Assembly: GCF_003268885.1 (NCBI RefSeq)
Contig: NZ_QLSX01000001.1
Span: 372,001 to 436,000, forward strand
Reading direction: 5' to 3'
Source: Onishia taeanensis
Lineage (GTDB): Bacteria; Pseudomonadota; Gammaproteobacteria; Pseudomonadales; Halomonadaceae
Length of the DNA: 64,000 nucleotides
Shown: piece by piece, positions 44,889 to 54,378 of the stretch
Layout of the letters: the number at the start of each line of letters is the position of its first letter
How positions within the stretch are numbered: the stretch's first letter is position 1
The notes under the pieces: generated by a model
What the model saw: the letters and a program-made list of their open reading frames with translations, nothing else
What the model was told of the DNA's origin: nothing
Database searches by the model: none
Translations under genes and position numbers: made by a program

Positions 44889-45764
44889 TCAGGCACGAGG
44901 TGACAGGGTATAAACGGTCTGGCCACGCAGCCGGAATGCATCGCTGATATAGGAAAAGTTCTCAGAATGCCCGGCGAACAGCAGGCCATCAGGCTTCAAC
45001 AGCGGGGCAAACCGCTGGAGAATCTTCGCCTGCGTCGACTTGTCGAAGTAGATCATCACGTTGCGGCAGAAGATGGCATCGAAGGGGCCTTCGATAGGCC
45101 ACCTAGGGGCAAGCAGGTTCAATGACTTGAACTCGACCATCGATGCAACTTCAGGCCGTACCCGGGCAAAACCGGCCCGCTGACCACTGCCCTTCTGAAA
45201 GAAACGCTTGATTCGCCCCTGCTCGAGCTTGGCGACCTGGTCCATGGCATAGATGCCGTCCCTTGCTCGGTTGAGCGCATCGGAGTCGATGTCGGTGGCC
45301 ACCACCTGGCACTGGTCGGCCCGTGCACCCAAGGCTTCGCGCAGCGTCATGGCAATCGAATAAGGCTCTTCACCCGTTGATGCCGCAGCACTCCAGACAC
45401 GCACGGTATCCCGCCGCTCGGCCACATGCTGGGAAAGCAGGGGAAAGTGGTGCGCCTCGCGAAAGAATGCCGTCAGGTTGGTGGTCAAGGCGTTGGTGAA
45501 GGCTTCCCATTCGCGAGCCTCTGGTTGCCGCTCGAGGCGGGCCAGATAATCACTGAAGTGAGTAAGGCCATGATGACGCAACCGCTTGGCAAGACGGCTA
45601 TAAACCATCTCGCGCTTGTGCTCAGCGAGCACGATACCCGCTCGCTGATAGATGAGTTCACGGATGCGAGTGAAATCCTTCTCGGTTAACACTAGATCCC
45701 GCTCGGCCATGGAGGTCGACCAACCTCCATGGCCGGCCGCCTCATGGGGTACGTGACTGTTCAA
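44889..45764 (-). CDS. cheR: Chemotaxis methyltransferase CheR
   Basis: CheR methylates MCP glutamates with S-adenosylmethionine. The 291-residue protein has the N-terminal helical domain (LIYQRAGIVLAEHKREMVYSRLAKRLR), NLTAFFREAHHFP, the SAM-binding VWSAAASTGEEPYSIAM, and FCRNVMIYFD. The start is TTG at 45764, overlapping the stop of the Aer-like gene, with GGGAGG just upstream; the N-terminal extension matches that of E. coli CheR. An ATG at 45710 (MAERDLVL) is an alternative but has no ribosome site. Confidence 0.94.
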   Translation of the reverse strand: MNSHVPHEAAGHGGWSTSMAERDLVLTEKDFTRIRELIYQRAGIVLAEHKREMVYSRLAKRLRHHGLTHFSDYLARLERQPEAREWEAFTNALTTNLTAFFREAHHFPLLSQHVAERRDTVRVWSAAASTGEEPYSIAMTLREALGARADQCQVVATDIDSDALNRARDGIYAMDQVAKLEQGRIKRFFQKGSGQRAGFARVRPEVASMVEFKSLNLLAPRWPIEGPFDAIFCRNVMIYFDKSTQAKILQRFAPLLKPDGLLFAGHSENFSYISDAFRLRGQTVYTLSPRA

Positions 45765-47959
45765 AACGCCTCCCAGTCATCGTTGGCATTCGCCAGCTGA
45801 CGATTCTGTTTCAACGCCTGATTTGAGCTACGCGAAGGTTGCTGGCTTGAGGACGAGGATGACCGCTCGCCACGACCTGAGGACTGCCCAAGCGCCGGCA
45901 TCTCGCTTACCTTATTCGGTAGCCGCTGGACTGTTTCCGCACCAACGCCGTGCAGCCGGAAAGCGGCAATGGCCGTACTCAGAATCAGGGTCTGGTGTTC
46001 AAGCTGTGAGGCGGCACGTGCCGAGGATTGCACCCGAGTGGCATTCTGCTGAGTCACCTCGTCCATCTGCGCGATCGCCTGATTGATCTGAGTAATACCG
46101 CTGCTCTGTTCCTCTGAGGCAGCGGTAATCTCGCTCATGATGTCATTGACACGCGTCGCTGCTGACACCACTTCACCGATGGCTTCTTCTGCTGATTTGA
46201 CCAGGCCGGCGCCACTGTCGATTTCCTTGGCCGAGCCAGAGATCAGGCCGCGAATCTCCTTGGACGCCGAACTGCTGCGACCGGCCAGGCTACGAACCTC
46301 TTCGGCGACCACGGCAAAGCCACGACCGTGTTCGCCAGCGCGCGCCGCCTCTACTGAAGCGTTGAGTGCCAGAATATTGGTCTGGAAGGCAATCGAATCG
46401 ATGACGTCGATAATCTCGGTCATCTTGCGCGAGCTTGCCGTAATGCGCTCCATGGTCTCGACGACCTGATTCATCAGCTCACCGGCATTGCCCACCTGGG
46501 TGGCATTCTCCACCGCGAGGGTGCTGGCCTGACGCGCATTGTCGGCGTTCTGCCTAACCGTGGCAGTCATTTCTTCCATGCTGGAGGCAGTTTGTTGCAA
46601 AGAAGCGGCCTGCTGCTCAGTGCGCGATGACAGGTCTTCGTTGCCCTGCGCGATATCGCGAGCCGCTGGCTCGACCACCGTCACGCTGCCGTTGACGTCA
46701 TCAATGATCGTGCCGAGGCTCTTGCGCATCGTATTCAGAGCAACAATCAGCCGACCGGCCTCATCATCGCGGTGCGCCGGCATGTTGGCGGCGAGATTGC
46801 CCGCGGCGATCTGCTGAGTGAACTGCATCGATTCACGCAGCGGCTTGACCAGGGCCCGAATAGTCAGCATACCCAGCAGACCAAGCAGCAGCAGCCCGAC
46901 AGCCAGCAACGCCCCCAGAATGAAGATCATCTGCTGCTGATCGGCCTCAGCCAGCTCGGCTATGCTGGCAGCATGTGCCTGCTTGTCGGCCACCAGGTCA
47001 TTGATGGTATTGGAGAGCTCGTCTCCCTTGGGGCGCAACACCTCGTTGAAGGCGACATAGGCCTTGTAAAAATCACCCGAGTCGAGCGTTTCTACCGCGG
47101 CATTCAGCCCCTCATCGATATAGACATCGAGACCGTCGGCGAATGTCTGCTCTGTGGCCGAGAGGTTGGCACTATCACCGACGAAATCGCCCCAGGCACC
47201 TTCGAGTTTTGTCACCAGTTCACCGATCGTCACCTTGAGACTGGCCACATCGGCAGACATCGGGTTACTGACAGGTCCATCGAGCCGGTCACGCCCCTGG
47301 GTCATCAGCTGTTCAATACGCTGTAATCGCGCCACGTCTTCCAGGCCGTCCTGATTGATCTCATTGAGTCGCTCGCCGGCAACGTTGAGACTAAAAAGCC
47401 CCAGGCCACCGCTGGCCACCAGCAGTAATGCCGAAACACCAACCATGGTCGTCAAGCGCGAGCGCATACTGCGCAGATTGATTTGCCGGAGCCGACTCAG
47501 CACGCCTCGACGACGCAATCGGCCGCGATCGAGTGTCAGGTGCTTGCCCCGCCCCTCGCGGATCAGCGCATAACTTCGCTCCGCTTCCTCGATAGCCTCG
47601 CGTTCCGCCTTAACCCTTAGTGAGGCATAGCCAACGAGCTCACCGTCCTCAATGATCGGAGTGACACTGGCATGAACCCAGTAATGATCCCCATCCTTAC
47701 GGCGGTTCTTGACCAGCCCTGCCCAGCTCTCCCCTGCCTTGAGGGTCTCCCACATGTTGGCGAAGGCTTCCACCGGCATGTCGGGATGGCGCACCAAGTT
47801 GTGCGGCGACCCTAGCAACTCTTCCTGGGAGAAGCCGCTGATCTTGATGAAAGCCGGGTTGGCATAGGTGATGCGTCCCTTGGTATCCGTTCTCGAGATC
47901 AGGAAGTCATCTTCTTTCAGCTCTACTTCCCGCTGCGTGACAGGTTGGTTATTGCGCAT
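45761..47959 (-). CDS. Aer-like PAS-domain chemoreceptor with an added periplasmic domain
   Basis: A 732-residue transducer. The N-terminal PAS domain (about 15-120) has ITYANPAFIKISGFSQEELLG, NLVRHPDMPVEAFANMW and VKNRRKDGDHYWVHA, which are the FAD-binding PAS features of E. coli Aer (about 506 residues). Unlike Aer, it has two membrane helices (about 170-192 and 348-372) separated by some 155 periplasmic residues, then HAMP and a signalling domain with [22 protein letters not shown]. It ends DDWEAF, a CheR/CheB-docking pentapeptide absent from enteric Aer. The probable role is redox/energy taxis plus a periplasmic input. Confidence 0.9.
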   Translation of the reverse strand: MRNNQPVTQREVELKEDDFLISRTDTKGRITYANPAFIKISGFSQEELLGSPHNLVRHPDMPVEAFANMWETLKAGESWAGLVKNRRKDGDHYWVHASVTPIIEDGELVGYASLRVKAEREAIEEAERSYALIREGRGKHLTLDRGRLRRRGVLSRLRQINLRSMRSRLTTMVGVSALLLVASGGLGLFSLNVAGERLNEINQDGLEDVARLQRIEQLMTQGRDRLDGPVSNPMSADVASLKVTIGELVTKLEGAWGDFVGDSANLSATEQTFADGLDVYIDEGLNAAVETLDSGDFYKAYVAFNEVLRPKGDELSNTINDLVADKQAHAASIAELAEADQQQMIFILGALLAVGLLLLGLLGMLTIRALVKPLRESMQFTQQIAAGNLAANMPAHRDDEAGRLIVALNTMRKSLGTIIDDVNGSVTVVEPAARDIAQGNEDLSSRTEQQAASLQQTASSMEEMTATVRQNADNARQASTLAVENATQVGNAGELMNQVVETMERITASSRKMTEIIDVIDSIAFQTNILALNASVEAARAGEHGRGFAVVAEEVRSLAGRSSSASKEIRGLISGSAKEIDSGAGLVKSAEEAIGEVVSAATRVNDIMSEITAASEEQSSGITQINQAIAQMDEVTQQNATRVQSSARAASQLEHQTLILSTAIAAFRLHGVGAETVQRLPNKVSEMPALGQSSGRGERSSSSSSQQPSRSSNQALKQNRQLANANDDWEAF

Positions 47960-47976
47960 CTCTTCCCCCTTGCATT

Positions 47977-47992
47977 GGACCCTGCAGGGTCC
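47977..47992. other. Perfect 16-bp palindrome before the Aer-like gene
   Basis: GGACCCTGCAGGGTCC lies about 18 bp upstream of the Aer-like start, just before its GGGGGAAGAG ribosome site. It has no U-tract. It could be a protein-binding site or an RNA hairpin affecting translation. Confidence 0.5.
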
Positions 47993-48056
47993 TGACAGAC
48001 TTGGTTGTTATATTCAGATTCAACGAGTTGAAGCGGTACCAGGCAGTTCTCATCGC

Positions 48057-49358
48057 CTAGAATGACGACCAGTCGTCGTCAGGCAACGCCGAGGACCTGG
48101 ACGTCCGATTCGGTTGCTGACCAGGCTTGCCGATGAGCTGAGGCATCCAGCGTGCGAGCTCGGCGTCATCGTCGTGCCGATGATTCCGTGTCGCATGGTC
48201 GGTGCTAAAAGCAGGTGCCGATTCGCTTGCCTGGCTGCCAAGACGGAAGGTCGCAACGGCCGTTCGCAGCTGCTCGGCCTCTCGCTCCAGCTCGCTGGCG
48301 GCATTGGCTGCCTGCTCGACCAGCACCGCGTTCTGCTGCGTCACCTGATCCATCTGAGTCACTGCCTGGTTAACCTGACCGATGCCATTACTCTGCTCTT
48401 GGGAGGCAGCAGCAATTTCATCCATGATGTCGCTGACGCGCTGAACGGCGGATACGATCGCCTCCATGGTCTGGCCCGCGCGATCCACGAGCGCCGTCCC
48501 TTCTGTTACGCGGGCCACCGAGGCTTCGATCAGGCTGCGAATCTCCTTTGACGCCCCGCTACTGCGGCCGGCTAAGTTGCGCACTTCCTCAGCAACGACG
48601 GCAAAGCCGCGGCCATGCTCGCCAGCCCGCGCCGCCTCGACCGATGCATTGAGAGCCAGGATATTGGTCTGAAAGGCGATCGAGTCGATCACCTTGATGA
48701 TCTCGCTGACCTGATGTGAGCTGTCATTGATGCCGCGCATGGTGCCCACCACCTCGCTTACCACCTCACCGCCGCGACGCGCGGTCTGGGAAGCCTCAAC
48801 AGCCAACTGACTGGCCTGGCGAGCATTATCGGCATTCTGGCTAACCGTAGAGGTCAACTCTTCCATGCTCGAGGCCGTTTCCTGCAGAGAAGCGGCCTGC
48901 TGCTCGGTCCGAGATGACAGGTCGGTGTTGCCCAGCGAAATTTCCTGCGAATGGCGGTGTATGGTCTGGCCACCTTGGCGAACTTTGCCGACGGTAAGCC
49001 CAATACTTTGCTGCATGTGATCCATCGCCGCGAAAAGACGACCAATCTCGTTATTTCCTCGCTGCTCGACGGCCCCCGATAAATCCCCCTTGGCCATGCG
49101 CTCGAAATGCCCGACCGCCCGTTCCAGCGGACGGATAACGTTCACCGTTACACCCCACAGCACCAAGGCAATGGTGATGAACGTCACGCCTAATACGAGA
49201 AAGATGCCGCCCTCGACCAATGGGGCTTTATCGGCCTCCGATCCCAGGTCACTAACGGCATAGAACCCAAGCGCACTGAGCACGAGAATCAGGCTGGAGA
49301 ACATCACCAACACCAGCCCCCAGCTCATCCGCACCGTCATATTGTCAATTAACTTCAT
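48057..49358 (-). CDS. Minimal methyl-accepting chemotaxis protein without a large sensor domain
   Basis: A 433-residue transducer. TM1 (about 12-34) and TM2 (about 49-72) are separated by only about 15 residues ([15 protein letters not shown]), so there is no room for a periplasmic ligand domain. HAMP ([21 protein letters not shown]) and a complete signalling domain follow ([28 protein letters not shown]). It ends DDDWSSF, a candidate CheR/CheB-docking pentapeptide. It is the first gene after cheW and is preceded by a FliA-type promoter. Related short receptors are thought to sense through the membrane or via partners. Confidence 0.9.
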   Translation of the reverse strand: MKLIDNMTVRMSWGLVLVMFSSLILVLSALGFYAVSDLGSEADKAPLVEGGIFLVLGVTFITIALVLWGVTVNVIRPLERAVGHFERMAKGDLSGAVEQRGNNEIGRLFAAMDHMQQSIGLTVGKVRQGGQTIHRHSQEISLGNTDLSSRTEQQAASLQETASSMEELTSTVSQNADNARQASQLAVEASQTARRGGEVVSEVVGTMRGINDSSHQVSEIIKVIDSIAFQTNILALNASVEAARAGEHGRGFAVVAEEVRNLAGRSSGASKEIRSLIEASVARVTEGTALVDRAGQTMEAIVSAVQRVSDIMDEIAAASQEQSNGIGQVNQAVTQMDQVTQQNAVLVEQAANAASELEREAEQLRTAVATFRLGSQASESAPAFSTDHATRNHRHDDDAELARWMPQLIGKPGQQPNRTSRSSALPDDDWSSF

Positions 49359-49578
49359 GAACCCCTCTTCCCTTCAATGGCGTCATACCGCTCTCACGCC
49401 GTCCTTAATTGAGCGTCGCCACCGCCCCCGTAGGCCGGCAGCCACAACCCTCGCCGTGTCGTCAGGGCGAAATGATGGGGCGGTTGTTGTAGTTATTATC
49501 TTGCTAATATTATTTTTCTAACAATTCGCTCATGAATAAACTCGTCACATGTCGAACGTACTATCTAAACTAAAGGGA

Positions 49579-49606
49579 TTATCGGCCGGAGGCGGGCAGG
49601 TCTTTA
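49579..49606 (-). promoter_or_regulatory. Sigma-28 (FliA) promoter upstream of the minimal MCP
   Basis: Minus strand: TAAA, 16 nt, GCCGATAA (one base longer than the usual 15-nt gap). It lies about 220 bp before the minimal MCP in the gene-free stretch 49359-49695, after the cheW terminator. The rest of this stretch is relatively AT-rich and shows no gene. Confidence 0.65.
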
Positions 49607-49626
49607 GGCAGGAAGCGCAAGGCGCG

Positions 49627-49673
49627 AAAAAAAATGCAACAAAACAGCATCGCCCGACAGTGGCCGGGCGATG
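49627..49673 (-). terminator. Rho-independent terminator after cheW
   Basis: CATCGCCCG pairs with CGGGCGATG around an 8-nt loop on the minus strand, followed by TGTTTTGTTGC and then eight T. It closes the motA-motB-cheA-cheW unit. Confidence 0.85.
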
Positions 49674-49695
49674 AAAGTGACAATATCAGGCAACA

Positions 49696-50190
49696 TCAGG
49701 CGTCGATGGTATCCACCAGCGCCATTTCCTCACTGGTCAACAGCTTGTCGATATCGACCAATACCAGCATGCGATCTTCGAGGCTGCCAAGACCGCTCAA
49801 ATAATCGGAAGACAAGGAAACCCCAAACTCCGGAGCCGGCTTGATCTGCTCAGGCGTCAGCGTCATCACGTCGGAGACCCCATCCACAACGATACCGACG
49901 ATCCGCTCGCCTACATTGACAACGATCACCACCGTCTGGCCGCCGTACTCGACATTTTCCAGGTGGAACTTGATGCGCAGATCAACGATCGGAACGATCA
50001 CACCGCGCAGGTTGGTCACCCCTTTGATGAAGTCCGGCGCATTGGCAATGCGCGTGACATTCTCATAGCCGCGAATCTCCTGCACCTTGAGAATATCGAT
50101 GGCATATTCTTCATCACCCAGTGAAAACACCAGGAACTCACGGCTATGTGCCTCTGTAGCAGCAGCACTGGCGGCATTCAGGTCTGTCAT
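49696..50190 (-). CDS. cheW: Chemotaxis coupling protein CheW
   Basis: CheW links receptors to CheA. The 164-residue SH3-like protein has [25 protein letters not shown], the receptor-binding [22 protein letters not shown], and [14 protein letters not shown]. The ATG at 50190 shares one base with the cheA stop (TAATG), giving translational coupling. It is last in the motA-motB-cheA-cheW order that is also found in E. coli. Confidence 0.97.
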   Translation of the reverse strand: MTDLNAASAAATEAHSREFLVFSLGDEEYAIDILKVQEIRGYENVTRIANAPDFIKGVTNLRGVIVPIVDLRIKFHLENVEYGGQTVVIVVNVGERIVGIVVDGVSDVMTLTPEQIKPAPEFGVSLSSDYLSGLGSLEDRMLVLVDIDKLLTSEEMALVDTIDA

Positions 50191-52358
50191 TATACTTCTA
50201 CCTCCTTGGCAGGCGTGGTCTGGCGACGGGCGCTCTGCGCCTCTCTCTTGGTACGGCTCAGGCGATGCAGGTCAGTGACATCTAGGATCAAGGCCACGCT
50301 GCCATCGCCGAGTATGGTGGCCGCGGACACGCCGGGCACCTTGCGATAATTGGTTTCCAGGTTCTTGACCACCACTTGCTGCTGGCCGATCAAGTCATCC
50401 ACCAGCAACGCATAACGGCGACCTTCGCCCTGCACGATCACGGCAATGCAATCGGTCGGCTCGGTCTCGGCTTCGGACACGTCTAGGGCCTGATGAACGG
50501 CGACAACCGGTAGGTACTCATCTCGCACCTTCATCACCACGTCATCACCGGCCATGGCATAAATGTCTTCCTTGCGCGGCTGAAGTGACTCCAGCACCGT
50601 ACCGAGGGGAAGAATAAACATCTCCTTCCCGACTTTGATGGACATGCCATCAAGGATTGCCAGGGTGAGCGGCAACACGATGCGGGTTGTGGTGCCCTGC
50701 CCCTGACGAGACTGAATCTCGACATGACCACCCATAGCCTGGATGTTGCGCTTGACCACATCCATGCCGACACCGCGCCCCGAGACATCACTGACCTGAT
50801 CAGCGGTAGAAAAACCGGGCGCGAAGATCAGCTGCCAGACATCGTCATCACTCATGTTCTCAGCGGTGGGAACGCCGTTGGCCTCAGCCTTGGCCAGCAA
50901 CTTCTCTCGATTCAGGCCAGCGCCATCGTCTTTAACCTCAATCAGGATATTACCGCCCTGATGTTGTGCAGAGAGAGTCAGACGTCCGGTACGAGACTTG
51001 CCTGCCGCCTCGCGCTTATCCGGAGACTCGATGCCGTGATCAAGGCTATTACGGACCAGGTGCGTTAGCGGGTCGATAATGCGCTCGGTGAGGCTCTTGT
51101 CGAGCTCAGTGGACTCACCCTCAGTGACCAGCTCCACATTCTTGTCGAGCTTGGCGGCGAGGTCTCGCACCAGCCGCGGGAAGCGACTGAAGACATAGTC
51201 CATCGGCACCATACGGATCGACATGACGGCCTCTTGCAGGTCACGCGCATTGCGCTGCAGAAGACTCATGCCATTGACCAATGAACCAGCCTGAGTCGCA
51301 TCCATTTCACTGACGGTCTGATCCAGCATCGACTGGGTAATGATCAGCTCACCGACCAGGTTGATGATCTGATCGACCTTGTTGACCGGCACGCGAATCG
51401 AAGACTCACCCCCACTCGCGGCCTTGGCTTTGGCCTTGGCTTTATCCTGCGCTTTGGCGGCAGGCTTACCGGACTCCGCCTTGGCCGGTTGCTCAGGCGT
51501 CTTTTCCGGTGGTTTTGCTGTCACCTCACCTTGTTGCTGACCACCTTTTTCAGACTCTTCCTCTGACTTAGCCGAGCCTGACGTAGGCTCGGCTTCTGAA
51601 ACGCCGGCCGCTGGGTCGCCAGCCGCTGGGTCGCCAGCCGCCGGGGCGCCGGCCGCAACTATTTCGAGCTGCTCGGGCTCGACGATGAAGCACATCACCA
51701 TTTCGATATCATCGACGCTGGTCGAGGTCTCCAGCAGCACCTCGTAGCGACTGCTGTCACCGCGACGCTCGATGATTTCACCAAAGTTGGCCAGCTCCTC
51801 GACCAGCAGCTCCCGATCCTTGTCGGCGATACCCAGCAACGCGATATTCAGCCGACCCTCTGCACTGCCATCGCTTGCGCCAGACGACTCGCTCTCAGGC
51901 TGGGGATTCCGCTCAGGCTCAGCTTTGGCTGCTGGTGCAGCTCCCGGCGCATCATGACCGACCTTCTTGCCCATCTCATCAAGAGCAAGTTGTTTTAAGG
52001 TCTGACAGATGCGCTCGAAGGCTTCAGGGTCGGGTTCATCACCCTGTCGATAGGCATCAAGTTGATCGTGCAGCATATCCTTGGCTTCCAAAAAGGTGTC
52101 GACGATATCTCTGCGTAGCACCAGCTCGCCGTGACGCGTGTAATCGAGCAGGTTCTCGAGCAGATGGGTAGTGTGCTGCAAGACATCGAAGCCGAAAGTG
52201 CCGGCACCACCCTTTATTGAATGCGCCGCTCGAAAGATCGCATTTAGCTGTTCTGGATCGGGCTCGTCGACATCCAGCTCAAGCAGATGCCTCTCCATAT
52301 CACCGAGCAGCTCTTCGGCTTCTTCAAAGAATGTTTCGTAAAATTCACTGATATCCAT
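50190..52358 (-). CDS. cheA: Chemotaxis histidine kinase CheA
   Basis: CheA autophosphorylates under receptor control and passes phosphate to CheY and CheB. The 722-residue protein starts [19 protein letters not shown]1 carries the phosphorylated histidine in [17 protein letters not shown] (about residue 49), P2 binds CheY (about 165-235), P3 dimerises, P4 has the N, G1 and G2 boxes ([32 protein letters not shown]), and P5 is CheW-like. A long low-complexity linker rich in A, K, P and E (about 236-320) contains AAGDP repeats. The ATG at 52358 has GGGGA upstream. Confidence 0.96.
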   Translation of the reverse strand: MDISEFYETFFEEAEELLGDMERHLLELDVDEPDPEQLNAIFRAAHSIKGGAGTFGFDVLQHTTHLLENLLDYTRHGELVLRRDIVDTFLEAKDMLHDQLDAYRQGDEPDPEAFERICQTLKQLALDEMGKKVGHDAPGAAPAAKAEPERNPQPESESSGASDGSAEGRLNIALLGIADKDRELLVEELANFGEIIERRGDSSRYEVLLETSTSVDDIEMVMCFIVEPEQLEIVAAGAPAAGDPAAGDPAAGVSEAEPTSGSAKSEEESEKGGQQQGEVTAKPPEKTPEQPAKAESGKPAAKAQDKAKAKAKAASGGESSIRVPVNKVDQIINLVGELIITQSMLDQTVSEMDATQAGSLVNGMSLLQRNARDLQEAVMSIRMVPMDYVFSRFPRLVRDLAAKLDKNVELVTEGESTELDKSLTERIIDPLTHLVRNSLDHGIESPDKREAAGKSRTGRLTLSAQHQGGNILIEVKDDGAGLNREKLLAKAEANGVPTAENMSDDDVWQLIFAPGFSTADQVSDVSGRGVGMDVVKRNIQAMGGHVEIQSRQGQGTTTRIVLPLTLAILDGMSIKVGKEMFILPLGTVLESLQPRKEDIYAMAGDDVVMKVRDEYLPVVAVHQALDVSEAETEPTDCIAVIVQGEGRRYALLVDDLIGQQQVVVKNLETNYRKVPGVSAATILGDGSVALILDVTDLHRLSRTKREAQSARRQTTPAKEVEV
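51607..51651 (-). repeat. 15-bp tandem repeat in the cheA linker
   Basis: GCCGCTGGGTCGCCA (plus strand) occurs twice exactly and a third time imperfectly, encoding AAGDP-type repeats in the P2-P3 linker of CheA. Being a multiple of 3, copy-number change would lengthen or shorten the linker without a frameshift. Confidence 0.85.
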
Positions 52359-52397
52359 GTTCGTCCCCGAACTGATCATATAACCGGCCGACAGGAG

Positions 52398-53330
52398 TCA
52401 TTGAGCGCCTACCGGCTGGCTCACGCCCTCTAGGAATTCGTCAATCGGCAAGGAATTTCCCTGCTCATTCTTTATGGGCGGCTGCCCTACCCTTTCGCCT
52501 CGAGCGCCTTGATTTCGGATGTGATCGGCCACTTGCTGATACAACACCACTAGCGCAATACGACGATTAATCGCATCACCGGGCTCGCTATCCGGAATCG
52601 GCACTTGGTCGCCCATACCTGCGACTCTCAGCAGCCGGTCAGGCTCAAGCCCTCCAGCGACCAACTCTCGGCGCGAAGCATTGGCGCGGTCGCTAGAGAG
52701 CTCCCAATTGCTGTAGCCCTGCAGCCCACCCAGATACGGCACGTTATCGGTATGGCCACTGATACTGATCGGATTTGGCACTTCATTGAGGAGAGGCGCC
52801 AGCGTCCGAAGCAAACGGCGCATGTAAGGGGCGACCTGATCGCTCCCCAGTTCAAACATTGGGCGTTTGTCAGTATCGACCAACTGGATGCGCAAGCCCT
52901 CGCGCGTCATGTCAAAGCGAAGCTGGTTGCGCAATTCACGCAATACAGGGTCGGCCTGAATGGCGTTTTCCACGCTGCGGCGCAGATCCTTGAAGCGCTG
53001 CTGCATTTCGCTTGGCCGATGATCAATGCGCCGATCAATGCGCTCACGCTCACCTTCGGTAGTGGTCGGGTCGGGGCCACCACCAGGGATGACATTGCGA
53101 GTATTGGCTTGCTTTTCGCCACCCGCGATAGCTGTCAGTAATGGCGTACTAAAATACTCGGCCACGCCCTGACGCTGCTCTCGACTCGCTGAAGAGAGGA
53201 TCCACAGGACCAAAAAAAGCGCCATCAAAGCCGTCATGAAATCGGCCAGGGCAATTTTCCAGCTACCACCATGGTGACCATGAACGACTTTCTTGCGCCG
53301 GATGATAATGGGGGGGCCCTGCGAACTCAT
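52398..53330 (-). CDS. motB: Flagellar motor stator protein MotB
   Basis: MotB anchors the stator to peptidoglycan and forms the ion channel with MotA. The 310-residue protein has a basic N terminus (IIIRRKKVVHGHHGG), one membrane helix with the ion-binding aspartate in ALADFMTALMALFLVLWIL, a plug and linker, and an OmpA-like domain with ISISGHTDNVPYLG and ELSSDRANASRREL. The E. coli-like sequence suggests a proton-type stator, although ion choice cannot be proved from sequence alone. It overlaps motA by 4 bp. Confidence 0.96.
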   Translation of the reverse strand: MSSQGPPIIIRRKKVVHGHHGGSWKIALADFMTALMALFLVLWILSSASREQRQGVAEYFSTPLLTAIAGGEKQANTRNVIPGGGPDPTTTEGERERIDRRIDHRPSEMQQRFKDLRRSVENAIQADPVLRELRNQLRFDMTREGLRIQLVDTDKRPMFELGSDQVAPYMRRLLRTLAPLLNEVPNPISISGHTDNVPYLGGLQGYSNWELSSDRANASRRELVAGGLEPDRLLRVAGMGDQVPIPDSEPGDAINRRIALVVLYQQVADHIRNQGARGERVGQPPIKNEQGNSLPIDEFLEGVSQPVGAQ

Positions 53331-54205
53331 GCGCCTCCCGTTCCAGCAGCGGCCTTGGCGGATCGCACATGCTCTTCAAGCTCGGCAAAGCCGGGACGTT
53401 CGTCGCTGTGCAGCGCTTTGCGGCCAAATTCCACGGCAAGTTGCGGCGCATAGCCATTGAGACTGGCAAGCAGCGTCACGCGAATGCACTGCAGCATCTT
53501 GACGCCTTCCTGAACCTGACGGTCAATGCGGCTCGACAGTGGATTGAAGAAGCCATAGCCAAGCAAGATACCGAGAAAAGTCCCCACCAGGGCATGAGCA
53601 ATCATCACCCCCATCTGCTCGGGTCCGGCATCCGCGGAGCTCAGTGCTTTCACCACCCCCATGACCGCCGCCACGATACCGAATGCCGGAAGGCCATCAC
53701 CGACCTTTGCCAAGGCATCAGCAGGGATGTGTGCCTCGTGCTCGAAGGCTTCAATCTCATGAAGCATCAGCTCATCCAGCTGATGGGGATCCATGCCGCC
53801 ACTGACCATCAGGCGTAAATAGTCAGTGATAAAATTCATGATCATGGGATCATTGACGACCCGCGGATGCTCGGTGAACAGCGGGCTATCCTCAGGCGCA
53901 TCGATATCTCGCTCGATACCCAGCATTCCTTCGCGACGGACCTTGCTCAGCAGCTTGTACAACACTGCCATGACTTCCATATAGGTCTGCTTGTCATACT
54001 TGGCCGTACGCTTGAGCTTGGAAAAGCTCTTGATCGTCGCCTTCATTGCCTTGCCGTTGTTGGCGGCAATAAACGCGCCAAAGGCGCCGCCACAGATCAT
54101 CAGGATCTCGGTCGGCTGATACAAAGGGCCCAACTTGCCGCCGGCCAGCGCAAAGCCGCCGAATACCGATAGCGTTACGATAATAAATCCAAGAGGTATA
54201 AACAC
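53327..54205 (-). CDS. motA: Flagellar motor stator protein MotA
   Basis: MotA is the torque-generating stator subunit. The 292-residue protein has four membrane helices (FIPLGFIIVTLSVFGGFALAG at the start) and a large cytoplasmic loop with the charged residues that contact FliG (about 90-165, including VRREGMLGIERDID). The conserved GDGLPAFGIVAAVMGVV and GTFLGILLGYGFFNPL are present. The start is GTG at 54205 with AGGA eight bases upstream; there is no alternative ATG. A FliA-type promoter lies about 40-67 bp upstream. Confidence 0.96.
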   Translation of the reverse strand: MFIPLGFIIVTLSVFGGFALAGGKLGPLYQPTEILMICGGAFGAFIAANNGKAMKATIKSFSKLKRTAKYDKQTYMEVMAVLYKLLSKVRREGMLGIERDIDAPEDSPLFTEHPRVVNDPMIMNFITDYLRLMVSGGMDPHQLDELMLHEIEAFEHEAHIPADALAKVGDGLPAFGIVAAVMGVVKALSSADAGPEQMGVMIAHALVGTFLGILLGYGFFNPLSSRIDRQVQEGVKMLQCIRVTLLASLNGYAPQLAVEFGRKALHSDERPGFAELEEHVRSAKAAAGTGGA

Positions 54206-54245
54206 AAGCTACGTCCTTCACTGCGGCGAATAGCGTCTTATATGT

Positions 54246-54272
54246 CTATCGGCAAGGTGTCGGCGGCCTTGA
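54246..54272 (-). promoter_or_regulatory. Sigma-28 (FliA) promoter upstream of motA
   Basis: Minus strand: TCAA, 15 nt, GCCGATAG, close to the FliA consensus. It lies between the flhDC terminator and motA and should drive motA-motB-cheA-cheW, as in enterics. Confidence 0.78.
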
Positions 54273-54313
54273 GGCCCAGAAGCGAAAAAAGGTCGGCCAG
54301 GGAGCGACCCAAC

Positions 54314-54343
54314 GAAAAAGCCCTGGCGGTCGGGCCAGGGCTT
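54314..54343 (-). terminator. Rho-independent terminator after flhDC
   Basis: A 10-bp stem AAGCCCTGGC around GGTCGG (plus-strand reading), followed on the minus strand by TTTTTCG. It lies about 36 bp after the flhC stop. Confidence 0.88.
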
Positions 54344-54378
54344 AAGCAGGGAGGCAATGTCCTACACCAAGCTTTTAC

